A stretch of DNA of 64,000 nucleotides from Rhizoctonia solani. Lineage: Eukaryota; Basidiomycota; Agaricomycetes; Cantharellales; Ceratobasidiaceae. The stretch is taken from positions 1,717,501 to 1,781,500 of the forward strand of contig NC_057372.1 in NCBI RefSeq assembly GCF_016906535.1, given 5' to 3'. A model generated the notes under the pieces. That model was not told the DNA's origin, did not search any database, and saw nothing but the letters and a program-made list of their open reading frames with translations. Below, piece after piece: positions 12,371 to 22,119 of this stretch. The position numbers were made by a program, and so were the translations under genes. The first letter of the stretch is position 1; every line of letters starts with the position of its first letter.

Positions 12371-13421
12371 ATTTAGCAATAGCAGATTAGAATCTAGTGA
12401 ATAAATAATGTCATAATCGTGCAATTTTGGCCATACGCCTACAACAAAATGCACACTATTTGTGGCCATGGAAAGCCCTCTAGATAAGCTTAGCTCCGCT
12501 TTCCTCTATGTGACTACCACCGATATCGATATGCGTCGTCTTTACGCTTATAGTAGTAATAAACATTTTTTGGACCTGGGCCTTGGGTTAGGTGCTCCAC
12601 CAGGCATCCCTAGACGTTCAGCCTATTTTGTTTTCTAAACGTTAAAAAGTGGTCGCGCCGGCGCGCCTGGATAGATCGAATGCCATGATTTTCTGCGTTT
12701 TGCCGGGCTACTGGATTTTAGTGTGTTCTCCACAGGTGTCAGTTTTCGGTTTCATTATTCTTAAATAAGCAATTACTGCAGGCTTGAAATTAGTTGGGTT
12801 CGCTCTTTAATATTATTGCCCTACATCGTTCCTTTTGCTAGGGCTGGGAATACTACTTTTTAATATCCCGTCTTCGCACAGAGAGTTAGAGACTTCACCA
12901 CATCCTCTAGCTTACCGTAGCTCAATAACCCAGAGCAAAATACCATAGGCTCCAACTATTTCTACACGTGATGCTGATATCGAAACCAGATACTCTGAAT
13001 GAATGTGGTTCTAAGTAACGTTAGCTCTTGTTCTTTCCGTTGCTTCTTATCGAAAGTCCGGTCACCGTATTATCAATAGCCCACATCACAACATGCGTGC
13101 GTCAGCTACTCAACCTCCGTATATATTATAAACATACCTTGAGCCACGTACACGTGGAAATAAGGTGTCTATTCATTCACGCGAATGTTTCATCCTCGAG
13201 AGGCACGCCCTAGAACTATTGGATCAATCGAATACTTATGTCAGTGGACCCCTCATTATCGCCCTGAAAGATGCTTTTGCATGTTTCGGCGATGCATATT
13301 CAAGGCATCCTAGGGGTATATTAATGCATACCGTCTATCCCTCGTATTCATTAGCTTCTCTTTGGCTTTGACATCGAGCTCAATTTGAATATTTTTTTAC
13401 CAGTGAATATATCAACAAGAA
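12371..13421. other. Spacer between array genes A and B
   Basis: About 1 kb, AT-rich. It includes a short GC palindrome-like stretch near 12655 (cgccggcgcgcctgg). Short frames at 13028-13371 on + show no domain. I see no gene; the last 100 bp probably hold the promoter of copy B. Confidence 0.5.
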
Positions 13422-13793
13422 ATGGATTTGTACTCTGGCGATAGTGACTCAGACATCGCCCATCCAAGAGGGCCCCTCGGGAGGGTGGTAGATATGGTAG
13501 GTAAATTTTCTCACTTCAACCTTCATAAGCCCATCAAGGGTGATAATATAGGTACCCCGGGTATATAAAGTGGACACTGTTGTTCTAATTAGAAGACACG
13601 GCGAGGACCTTAGGGGAACCATCAAGGTTAGTTCTTGGCGGTTGGCGCTTCATCCCATGCAGCAGTCGGTAATTATCTTCAGGGGCGCATTGAGCAACAT
13701 GGCCAATATAAATACCTAATCAAATATGATAGAGAAATAGACCAAGAATGGGTCCCAGAGAACGACATAGTAGGCCCGGGCCTGATTGGTTGA
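13422..13793 (+). CDS. Small array protein B: SH3-like domain
   Basis: Second member. Exons 13422-13496 (75 nt), 13552-13626 (75 nt) and 13683-13793, all phase 0, encode 86 residues; exon 2 matches copy A in length and phase. Exon 1 reads MDLYSGDSDSDIAHPRGPLG: the same acidic lead, but the AT-hook-like core has decayed to PRGPL. Exon 2 gives VPRVYKVDTVVLIRRHGEDL; exon 3 gives GRIEQHGQYKYLIKYDREID followed by QEWVPENDIV. The pattern Y-x-I-x-Y-D ... W-V-P-x-x-D-I strongly resembles the last strands of Tudor/Agenet-type barrels. That suggests binding of modified histone tails or nucleic acid, but this is inference only. Introns are 55 and 56 nt. Of the four copies, this one shows the fold most clearly. 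Confidence 0.62.
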
Positions 13794-14389
13794 CTCTGAC
13801 GATCGTCTGATCGATCGATTAGACGATTTAGAATATTGGTGTTTAGTGATTACTATAAATACGCATGTTTTGCGCTACTTCTTCCCCACAAGCTTAAGTG
13901 TTGGAACAGAATGGCCCTTCGCGAGGTGGTCCGAGGAGGTGCACCACCAATACATGTACTTGGAGTAATGTCAGCGCTTATGCACATCAGGTGGCACTTT
14001 TTTATAATAAATTTACATATCTATATGTGCACCTGGCACTGTGGCACACTTGCTCGCAACCTACACCACCGACGAGGCTAGCATAGCTTGCGCTCAGTTT
14101 TTCTTTTACCCCAGTATCCTCCCTCTTGATCTACGATGGTTTGCGGCTCGGACACCCCCCAACCTACGGGTTTGACTCTGATCCTGATGTCACGTTCGGT
14201 ATCGTATGTATATTTGTCAATAAGTATCTTCACACACAATTACATACGATACACATATGCATATATACATACCGGGATTAGAGACACTCCGACTCAGTTG
14301 TATTAGTTATAAGCAAAATACAGGCGCCATAAGATCATTTATCTGTGCCCGAAGCGTGCATTTAAGCGCGTATCCGTAACATAGTTTTC
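13794..14389. other. Spacer between array gene B and exon relic
   Basis: AT-rich, with alternating purine-pyrimidine stretches near 14240-14275 (cacatatgcatatatacata). Short open frames at 13786-14086 on + overlap the end of copy B and continue without similarity to anything I know. No gene seen. Confidence 0.5.
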
Positions 14390-14473
14390 ATGGCTTCCCT
14401 TGATCCCAATGACCTGGGGTTGCCCATTTCTAGAAGCGTGGTTATTAACGCCCAATGCCCAATGCAACGCTAA
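14390..14473 (+). pseudogene. Possible orphan first exon of the array family
   Basis: An ATG at 14390 opens a 27-codon frame, MASLDPNDLGLPISRSVVIN and on to a stop. The D-x-N-D ... L-P-I-x-R order resembles the first exon of copy D (YDSDNDIPIARGRLNYS). No matching exon 2 or 3 lies between here and copy C (295 bp downstream), so this may be a relic of a lost copy. The match is short and could be chance. Confidence 0.3.
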
Positions 14474-14684
14474 CAAGTGGAGGATCTTCAACGCGTTTCA
14501 TGTGCACTAACTAAGCAGGTATTCTGTAGGAGTGCAGGCAGCTAGCTAGCAGTGTACAAAAGATCGAGGCTTAAGGCATACCTATCAACCAGATCTGGGT
14601 ATTCCCCCCATTCATACTTAATTCACAATATTAAAATTACTTACTATTTTTATCAGTCAATACTCTAACAACCCCCGTCAAACA

Positions 14685-15126
14685 ATGATGTCGCTCGTAA
14701 GCCCTACCACGAGTTTGGATGAAGATACCCCAGTTCCGCGCGGAAGGCCCAGCCATAATACTCCTAGGGATGTGCGTCAGTTGGATTCGATCCTTGATCT
14801 TTGCTAACGCAGTTTTGACTAATTTTCGTATGTGAATAGTCTATTCTTCACCCTAAAGTAGGAGAGTTAGTGCAATACCGAGCCAACGGTCAGGTAATAT
14901 TGTGTGAGATATCGAGAGTACTAGTGGAGCCAAAGGTGTGTAGTGTCACTGAGTTTCAGGCTGAATCCTAATGGTAACATGCAAACAGCTGAACACAGTA
15001 GCTTTTGGACAATATATACTACTAGACCTTCACATTATTTTTACAAGAGATGTCATTATGGCATCTCGAGTAGAAATTGAGTACCCGCTGGCTACCGAGC
15101 GAGAAGGCGAAATTCAAAATAATTAA
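14685..15126 (+). CDS. Small array protein C: PRGRP motif + SH3-like domain
   Basis: Third member. Exons 14685-14771, 14840-14935 and 14989-15126 (phase 0 throughout) encode 106 residues. Exon 1 gives MMSLVSPTTSLDEDTPVPRG followed by RPSHNTPRD, so PRGRP is intact. Exon 2 gives SILHPKVGELVQYRANGQVI; exon 3 gives LNTVAFGQYILLDLHIIFTR, then DVIMASRVEIEYPLATEREG. The G-E-L-V-x-Y-R start matches G-D-E-V-G-Y-R of copy D. The C-terminus is the longest of the set. Two ATGs lie in tandem; the first is used here. Introns are 68 and 53 nt; the donor of intron 1 is GTGCGT. Function unknown. Confidence 0.55.
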
Positions 15127-16135
15127 ACGAAAGGGGGTTGAGTCGAAGGCCGCTAGCTAAAGAGAAACTAAATCAATAGATACATAGCATTACGAGACTT
15201 GGTCATCACATAGCGCCACACACCGTAGAAGCTGTAAGCCTACATTTCACAAACGCATATATGGGTAAATTTAAAGAAGCTTAGATTAACTAAACTGTTT
15301 AAGTTCGGCCCATTAGCTCTATAAAACCTCGTAAAACGAACGTATGTACCCATGCTCAACCTTGCGCGTGTTCCTTGATTTACCTTATGCGTAAACATCC
15401 CAGTGGCTGGAAGATCCTGGGCGCACCGGATACACGATAGAGATAAGAACCGGGGCACCCAATCCGTGGGTAAGGTTCGCCCCCATGGCAAGCTTGCACA
15501 TTGTGAGGTTTCACTTATCGTCCACTCCTATAAATACGAACGCCGATGGCGACCGTGTCGCCGAGATAATGACAATCCGTAAAACACTCGATTGTTGTGG
15601 TTCGAAAGTAAAGACAGTTATCAGAGAATTCCCCCCGGGACCTTATAAGGTCAACGGGGTTCTTACATGAGTAAGCGGAACAATCCAAACGAGAGTATAT
15701 AGTTAGAAATCAGATACAAACAATAACGGTAACAAGGGCGGGCCGAGATGGTAAGTCGGGTGAGCGTCGCCGACTTGATTATGTAAGAGGCTCGCATATA
15801 ATAGGGTTAATATACAAATATCGTGCATTCCTTACACACATGCATAGGCACCCGCCACGAGCCCGCCACTCGTACACATATTGTCCTCCGTTGGCTGCTT
15901 TTAGCTATCGTAGCTGTCGTGCATAAATCCTGAAAGAATGCTATCGGGATATAGCGAAATATCCGGAGGTTTCTGATCTGAGTTGAGCGATGGACGCTAT
16001 GTGCGCTTAAAATTACGATTACCGTGGAGACGCTCATTCAAGATACACATTAATATATAGCTCCCTCCCATCTTGCAAAATCTCTGGAATGATTCATCCA
16101 CCAACTACATTCGGACCGAGGAACAAGTAAGAACA
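15127..16135. other. Spacer with possible relic of the array family
   Basis: About 1 kb between copies C and D. At 15535-15670 (+) an open frame reads GDRVAEIMTIRKTLDCCGSK then VKTVIREFPPGPYKV and ends at a stop. Its G-D-x-V start and the V-I-R-E-F-P-P-G-P-Y stretch recall exon 2 of copy D (GDEVGYR ... EVHRGPE). I found no first exon with the acidic PRGR lead upstream, so this may be a broken fifth copy or chance. The rest shows nothing. Confidence 0.35.
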
Positions 16136-16553
16136 ATGGCGATGGCATATGATAGTGATAATGATATACCTATCGCACGGGGGAGGTTAAACTATTCAGT
16201 ACAGGGAGGGGTGAGTCCTTAAATTACGATGAATGTGTGGTGTAGTAGTAATAATTTTGTGCGCTTCAAAGTATGTCCCACATCCCAGGAAAGGGGATGA
16301 AGTTGGCTATAGGGGCGAAAACCACAGTCCATGGATACTTTATAAGGTTTTTGAAGTTCATAGGGGTCCAGAGGTACACTCGAGAGTCCAAAAACTAGCC
16401 AAATACGATGCTAACAAAGATATTGAATTATAGCCAGGATGTACGGGGGGAGGCTTATATACACTCAAGGCCTCGCAGACCCATTTTCAAGGAGATCAGC
16501 TCGTTGTTGCCACGAGAGACAATATCTGTTTTCCTTTCGAAGATCAGCAATAG
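16136..16553 (+). CDS. Small array protein D: ARGR motif + SH3-like domain
   Basis: Fourth member. Exons 16136-16210 (75 nt), 16272-16373 and 16434-16553 are in phase 0 and encode 98 residues. Exon 1 gives MAMAYDSDNDIPIARGRLNY (RGR kept, final Pro lost). Exon 2 gives YVPHPRKGDEVGYRGENHSP and ends VFEVHRGPE. Exon 3 gives GGGLYTLKASQTHFQGDQLV then VATRDNICFPFEDQQ. Intron 2 (60 nt, gtacac...tatag) is needed: if it is retained, the frame ends at 16433. Spacing between starts in the array is 1526, 1263 and 1451 bp, as expected for an old tandem duplication. Function unknown; no transmembrane or signal sequence. Confidence 0.55.
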
Positions 16554-17120
16554 ATATTTGAGTGGGTTCTTGGAATTGTAGCTTATGCTGATCTACCTTG
16601 ACGACTCGTGTGTGGTATATTTAATGATTTAGATGCATGGATCCATATGGATGTATAGAACGATATTAATTAAATACACAGTGAAGTGGCAACCAGGAGA
16701 TGGTCACCGGTAGGAATGACGGAGCACCGAGACATGGAAGAGGCTCGCGGGTCGTACTCTAGATGAGAAGAGGGACAGTGGGGAGGGGGGGAAGAATGGT
16801 CGCGCGAGGGCACGGAGGAGCAGGCGACATTAAGTCTGGTACACATCACATGTCAAAGCTGAGTTATAAACGAGAGTCTTTCTCCTGACAAATATCTCTC
16901 TACTGTGATCCACCCTAGGCTCTGAGATACACAATATATTTGGGTATTAAGAAGATAGGAGGTCCTAGGCGGAGGTCCTATTCGGCCGTAATGAATATCA
17001 ACTTGAATACGGGAGGCAGTTTGTCCCGTAGCTCTAAAAGCGAATATCATATTTTTCGCCTTCCTCGCGTATTTTCATCGATAATAATTCTAGTACTTTG
17101 CTTGAATCTCGATACTGGTA
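16554..17120. other. Spacer after the small-gene array
   Basis: This lies between copy D and the 3' end of the biotin gene. A G-rich stretch is at 16755-16830. A short frame ending KYTVKWQPGDGHR (before 16713) has a chromo/Tudor-like Y-T-V-K-W string but no supporting context. No gene called. Confidence 0.45.
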
Positions 17121-19717
17121 TTACTCTAAAGCCACAAGTACAGCTTTTTCGATCACGCTAAGCGTTTCGCGCCTTGTATTGAGGCTGCTCATAAAGTAAA
17201 CCACGTCTCCTAAAGTTCGAGCGTGTAAGCCGTAGTCCCCGCTATCGGTAGATAGCTGGTTCTGGATCAAACTAATGAAATCTTGGGCGATGGTTGCTTG
17301 GTATCCTTAAAATCAAAGTAAGTAATCGCTGACGGCGATCAGACCTTATGGGCAACTGGCTTACCCCCTTCTGCACCACGCAGCGTCATGGCAAACACGG
17401 TGCCTAACGCCATTACCTGTTCAACCCGCTTGCTTTTTGAAGCGGTTTCAATAAAATTTGGATCCCACAGAGTCCATGCGCCACCTTCGCTTCGACCATT
17501 GGACGCATACAACCCACTTGAACATCTTTTTATGGCATTCTTCCATTCTGGCCCTTGAGTGACTACTTTGATTTCGTCCATCGCTGCAGTGGCCACAGCA
17601 CATCCAACAGGATGTGCAGAATAACTATGACCATGAAGAAGTGCGTCGATTTTTTTAGCGCCTGGGAAGTTGAATGCCGAAAAGATGGAGTCGGTCGCCA
17701 GTGTAGCGCTAAGAGGAACCACTCCGCCAGTTAGAATCTTGGCGTAAACACCTATGTCCGGTTTGGTTCCCAGCATTGAGGCTGGGGTCAAAGGACCAAT
17801 ACGATGGAAGCCTGTAAAAACTTCGTCGAAAATGACTGGTAGCCCCGTCCATTCACTAGAGGTTTTCGGTTGCCCAGTTTCGAAGAGGTCGCTGGAAGAG
17901 CGGACGGTATCAACCAGAGCCCGCTGGAAGAGCGGATCAATAAACAGCATTCCACCCGCACCTAGGATGATCGGCTCGATGACTAAAGCCCCAAATGTAC
18001 GGCCGGATTGAGTCAGACGCTTGATCTCCCCTTGGATATACTTCTTATATGCGGTGAATAGTGGGGTGTTCGACCGGGAGTCGATATCGTATATGTCTGC
18101 AATCGACTTGAATGTGTACTTTTGTGCACCCAGGTCATTTGGTACCGTGACCTGAGCGATGCCATCATGCACGCCTACGGTTGGGGGGTCAAACCAGAAC
18201 CCCCTCTCCCGATGCCATTCAACCGAGGCATTATAGACCCCACCTTCGCACGCGTCCATAGCACCAATCGTATCACCGTGATAGCTTCCCTTGATGCCCA
18301 GGACGCCCAGCTCGCTCTTGGAACCTCTCTGACGTCTAAGTGCCACAGCCCGCACCGCCATCTTGAGTGCTACTTCGACCGCCGTGCTCCCGTCATCGGA
18401 GAAAAAGACCCGATCAGCCCAGCCTGCTCCGAGGCCTTTGATGAGTCGCTCAGCGAGGTCAAGTGCAGGCTGATGTACTGCGAGAGGGAATATCACGTGT
18501 CCATATCGACCCGCAGCCTGGGCAGCCGCTAGGGCCAGTCGGTGGTGAGAGTGGCCAAAGGATTGCGTCCACCAAGACGCGGAGCCATCCAAGTGAGGCT
18601 TAAGCAGAGAGCCAGTTGAGCTTGAAGAATGGACTGAAAATGAGTCCCCATATGCACTATCGATAGTAGTAATATCCTTTTCAGGGTTTTTGATAAAATC
18701 GTGTTGAACAAATGGCCACCAGAATGATTTTGTTGCCCTCTCGGGCATGCTTTCAAGATTATCAATTCGTTTCTTGTGTGCTTCCGACAGGATTTGATCA
18801 GCGCGCCATATTTCGCCCGAACCTCCGGATATCTGGGAGTAGTAAGCTTCCATATTGGATCGATCACTATCAGATTTGGCTGGTGGGGGAGGGGGCGCGC
18901 ATACAGGGATACCTCGCTCGGCGAACCATGGTGTTAAAAACTCGTGGTTAAGGTAAGCTTTTGACCACGGTTGATCGAGCATACATAAGACTAGATCGAT
19001 GCTATATCCTCGCATGACCATAGATTCATATGCTGAGATAGTCGACGAGATACCACCTAGACGTGGATCCGCAATGAGGACAGTGGGTAAAAGCAGTGGT
19101 CTGTATGCATCGGCTTGAAGCGTCCCAAGAAGCGTCGGACTGTGGACACCTGCCAGAGCGCAGAAACCGGGGAATAGCGATTAGAGCAAACATTCGATTG
19201 GTTCGTATTCGCTTAGTCACGCTCACCTCCGGCAGTCTCAATGAACATAGCACTCTCGGCCCTATCCTCCGCGCGCTTCCGAATGTGTTTAGATATACTA
19301 CGTACGAATTCGGCATCGCTGGGCGCTCGCTATTCAAATCAGTTATCGCGAATGAAATCAGGACGAATTCTTTGTGTTACCTGAGTTGGTCCCTCTGGGC
19401 TGCAAGGTGGGGGCTCACTGGGTCCCCATAGCGATACAAGCAATCCGCGCTATGCGCTCAGAGAATGGCCCAGCATGCCTCAGGATATGCCTGCAAAGTC
19501 CCGCCCAATGAGAGTGGAGCAAAACGGGTTTGGTCAGAGTGTCCTACCCGTCATCAGCGTCTGCAGCGTGTCCAGTACTTAGAGGCTTCAAAAAATACAC
19601 TCGGCGAGAAGATGCCGCAGCAGCGCGGCACAGAGCAGTCGTGAGGACCGTCTTTCCCACATCCGTGTTGGCGCCAAATACCTGGTGAATGCGCAGGTGT
19701 TTGTATAAGTGGGCCAT
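17121..19717 (-). CDS. BIO3-BIO1: Bifunctional dethiobiotin synthetase / DAPA aminotransferase
   Basis: Catalyses two consecutive steps of biotin synthesis: PLP-dependent amination of 8-amino-7-oxononanoate and ATP-dependent ring closure to dethiobiotin, probably in mitochondria. The N-terminal BioD part starts at 19717 (MAHLYKHLRIHQVFGANTDV) with the P-loop GANTDVGKT, then PLSTGHAADADDG and FIETAGGVHSPT. The BioA part has SFWWPFVQHDF, the cofactor motif DDGSTAVEVALKMA, GSYHGDTIGAMDA, PVIFDEVFTGFHR and the PLP-lysine motif YAKILTGGVVPLSAT, then HGHSYSAHPVGCA. A long open frame would stop at 17339, but an intron (donor GGTAAGC, acceptor TTTTAAG) joins a last exon reading DYGLHARTLGDVVYFMSSLN and ends at 17121, restoring the normal BioA C-terminus. 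This fused order is the usual arrangement in filamentous fungi and plants. Confidence 0.92.
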
Positions 19718-20060
19718 CTATACCCCGCTTCGAGCTCCGAAGGACTGAAATACAAATAGGATCTCTTAGCAACATAAATGAGCGAACATCAATGAGATAA
19801 CGTACGGGATATATGCTGTGCTCGTCAAGGCTGTGGGACAGGGAAGGTTGCTGTAAAGGTGTGTACATCACGTGCTAGTTCGTAAGGGTCCTGTGCCGAG
19901 AGCCCGCGCTCACCGCCTAGCACAGGCTTGAACAACTCCATCACGTCAACCGCAGCAGAACAATTCCATCCCGCACAGTGTCATAGCATTGGTTAGGTTA
20001 GTAGAAATACTCCCGCCCACTTAGAAGGATTCTGATTCTCCCCTTTCATAACACCAGACC
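19718..20060. promoter_or_regulatory. Divergent promoter, biotin gene and MARVEL gene
   Basis: A 343-bp gap between two divergent start codons. Pyrimidine-rich DNA (gattctcccctttcataacaccagacc) precedes the plus-strand ATG. No clear TATA box or operator was identified. Confidence 0.45.
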
Positions 20061-21569
20061 ATGGCGCTCATAGATCACATCACCAACGCGGTGAACAAGT
20101 TCATCCCCCAAAAGAAGGAAGAGTTTCCGAAACCATTGGCCACGGCTTCAGGAGGCATCGGCCATGGGATGCAATTTGACGATGATGTACGCTCTTCGCT
20201 CCACTGGCAGGTTCAGGGCGTCGGTTGACGTATATAACTCATTTATCAAACATTATCCAGATGCCCCTATCTAAACCAGCCATTGTTTATTACGCATGTC
20301 AGATATTCTTCTCATTCCTTGCGATGTGTTGCTTTGCCTCTGTTGCGTCTTTCCAGGCAAAATGGCATGTTGGACCTTGTGAGTGGTGATGTTCATTCCT
20401 TACCCAGCGACTGGTTTATAACTCGTTGGAAGCTGGACTATCTGGATTCGCGATATTTGTGTCTGTTACGCTGCTGGTGCTATCTATATTTTGTCTCATG
20501 GTCCCCGTGATCTATGACAAATATGATAGGCTTATACGTTTGGCTCGGGCGTTGCAAGAAGTGCGCGTTGCGTTCATTCTTGCTACTGCCGGACTAATAT
20601 GGAGCTTGCTCATAAGGTGAGCTTTCATTTGATCATTTAATCTCGGCAAGTGACTAACGCCTTGATAGTTTTGTGACGACCATCTCTGGTAAATAGCCCG
20701 GTTTTATCTGTCTGGTCTCTCCCACTAACATTCCCTTTAGCGTTCACTCAAGCCGGCTGCAAGAACCCCGACAATGATCCAAACGCTGGTCTAGGCGACA
20801 CGTACAAGCAACAACTCAAAGGATGGTGCAGCACTAAAAAAGCCGGCGCCGTATTCTTCTGGCTAGCATTTGCTGCATGGGTTGCCACATTTGTCGTTGC
20901 TGTGCTCGAGTGGCGCTCGGGCAAAATGCGCGGGTCGAGGAGGAACACTGGAAGAGAAGAAGGCTTTGTTCCGCCTATGCATGATGACACGGAGAGTGTG
21001 TTTACACGCGAATATGATAGGAGGCCAAACAACGAAGACGACGACGAAGAAGATATTGATCACGAAAGGGACCAGCATCGTAGTCCGTTTGCAGACCAAG
21101 CTCCTCAACTTCCTCCTCCATCATTTGCCGTCGATCCTCAGCCCCGCGTCAGTATGGACGCCTATGGCGCGTTCAGTGATCCTGTCCCGAGTGGATATGG
21201 AGGAAACGATCCCACCTCGCCTGTCGGAGGAATTCCGGTAAACCGACCCGTGTCTCATATCTCAGCAGTACCTTCGGACCCGTATGCACAGATTCGAGCC
21301 AATCTCACAGGGGCAACCGCTGCAGGAGGCCATATCAGCCCCCATAGTCCCAGACCCCCGCCCCTGCGACTGTTCCCACCCCTCCGAGCGGTTATCCCCC
21401 AGCTCCTCCCAATTACTCGGCTAGCCCTCCTCTGACGTATAACGATCCGTTCGCTGGAACCGGCGCGGCATCTTATGGTGGAGCTGGAGGATTCGCGCTT
21501 CCCCAGCAGCAACCTCAACCTCCCGCTCAGCCGCCGCAGTCAGGCTACCAGTACCCCACTTATCAGTAA
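20061..21569 (+). CDS. Four-TM MARVEL-like membrane protein with Pro-rich tail
   Basis: Integral membrane protein, probably at the plasma membrane. MALIDHITNAVNKFIPQKKE leads to four hydrophobic segments: IVYYACQIFFSFLAMCCFAS; FAIFVSVTLLVLSIFCLMVP; VRVAFILATAGLIWSLLISF; and AGAVFFWLAFAAWVATFVVA. The layout (short N-terminus, loop with GCKNPDNDPNAG between TM3 and TM4, cytosolic tail) fits the MARVEL family. The tail is acidic (NNEDDDEEDIDHERDQHRS), then Pro/Gly-rich, ending PPQSGYQYPTYQ. Near 21345-21375 the frame that encodes DPYAQIRANLTGATAAGG must shift to reach YPPAPPNYSASPPLTYNDPF; no GT-AG pair fits, and one extra C in the C-run would rejoin them. This is a sequencing error or a real frame break. 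Family assignment rests on topology only. Confidence 0.72.
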
Positions 21570-22119
21570 AAGGATGTAGGGTCTTGAAATACGGAAGTGA
21601 AGGGATAACGCATTGATAATTGATGAAGCCGTATATATATGAGGTCCTCTGGTTTGAACGAATCTACAAGTGCAGTCTAGTGTATTGTGTTCATGGACTA
21701 TGTAGTGTAATCTAGATAATTTACACTTATACCTTGGAATCGAGTCTTTTTCCCTTCTGTTTCCTTTCGCAGTGCTCACAAATCATCCACAGTTTCGATT
21801 GACGTTGATGATGTTTCACAAGCATCGTCGTGGCTTAAATAGCGCCAAGCGCTTAATTTGGCAAGGGTCAAGAATTTGAGTCACGCGCAGAAATAAAGAA
21901 TTTGTCGATCATTCTTAGCTATCTTGCTGGCCCTTTGGGAACCCACCGACTAGACTCTGATGAAGCTGTAAGACCGAGGAACTGTACGACAAAGCACTAC
22001 TAGATTTCACTCTTAAACTTATACTGCACCTTCCTCTCGGAATTACGGATTAATTACCACATCAACGACAACTCCCTCTACGCTATCGACCATACTAGAA
22101 GTCTTGCCACCAGTCGAGG
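21570..22119. other. Intergenic, promoter of LOS1
   Basis: 550 bp between the MARVEL gene and the tRNA exportin gene, both on +. No gene, RNA or repeat recognised. Confidence 0.5.

Noticed and set aside
13165..13371. Frame containing HPRG upstream of copy B as another array member
   Set aside because: Only four residues match; the surrounding sequence is not acidic and no second exon fits.
16660..16713. KYTVKWQPGDGHR as the last exon of a fifth Tudor-like gene
   Set aside because: Too short, with no upstream exon in phase.
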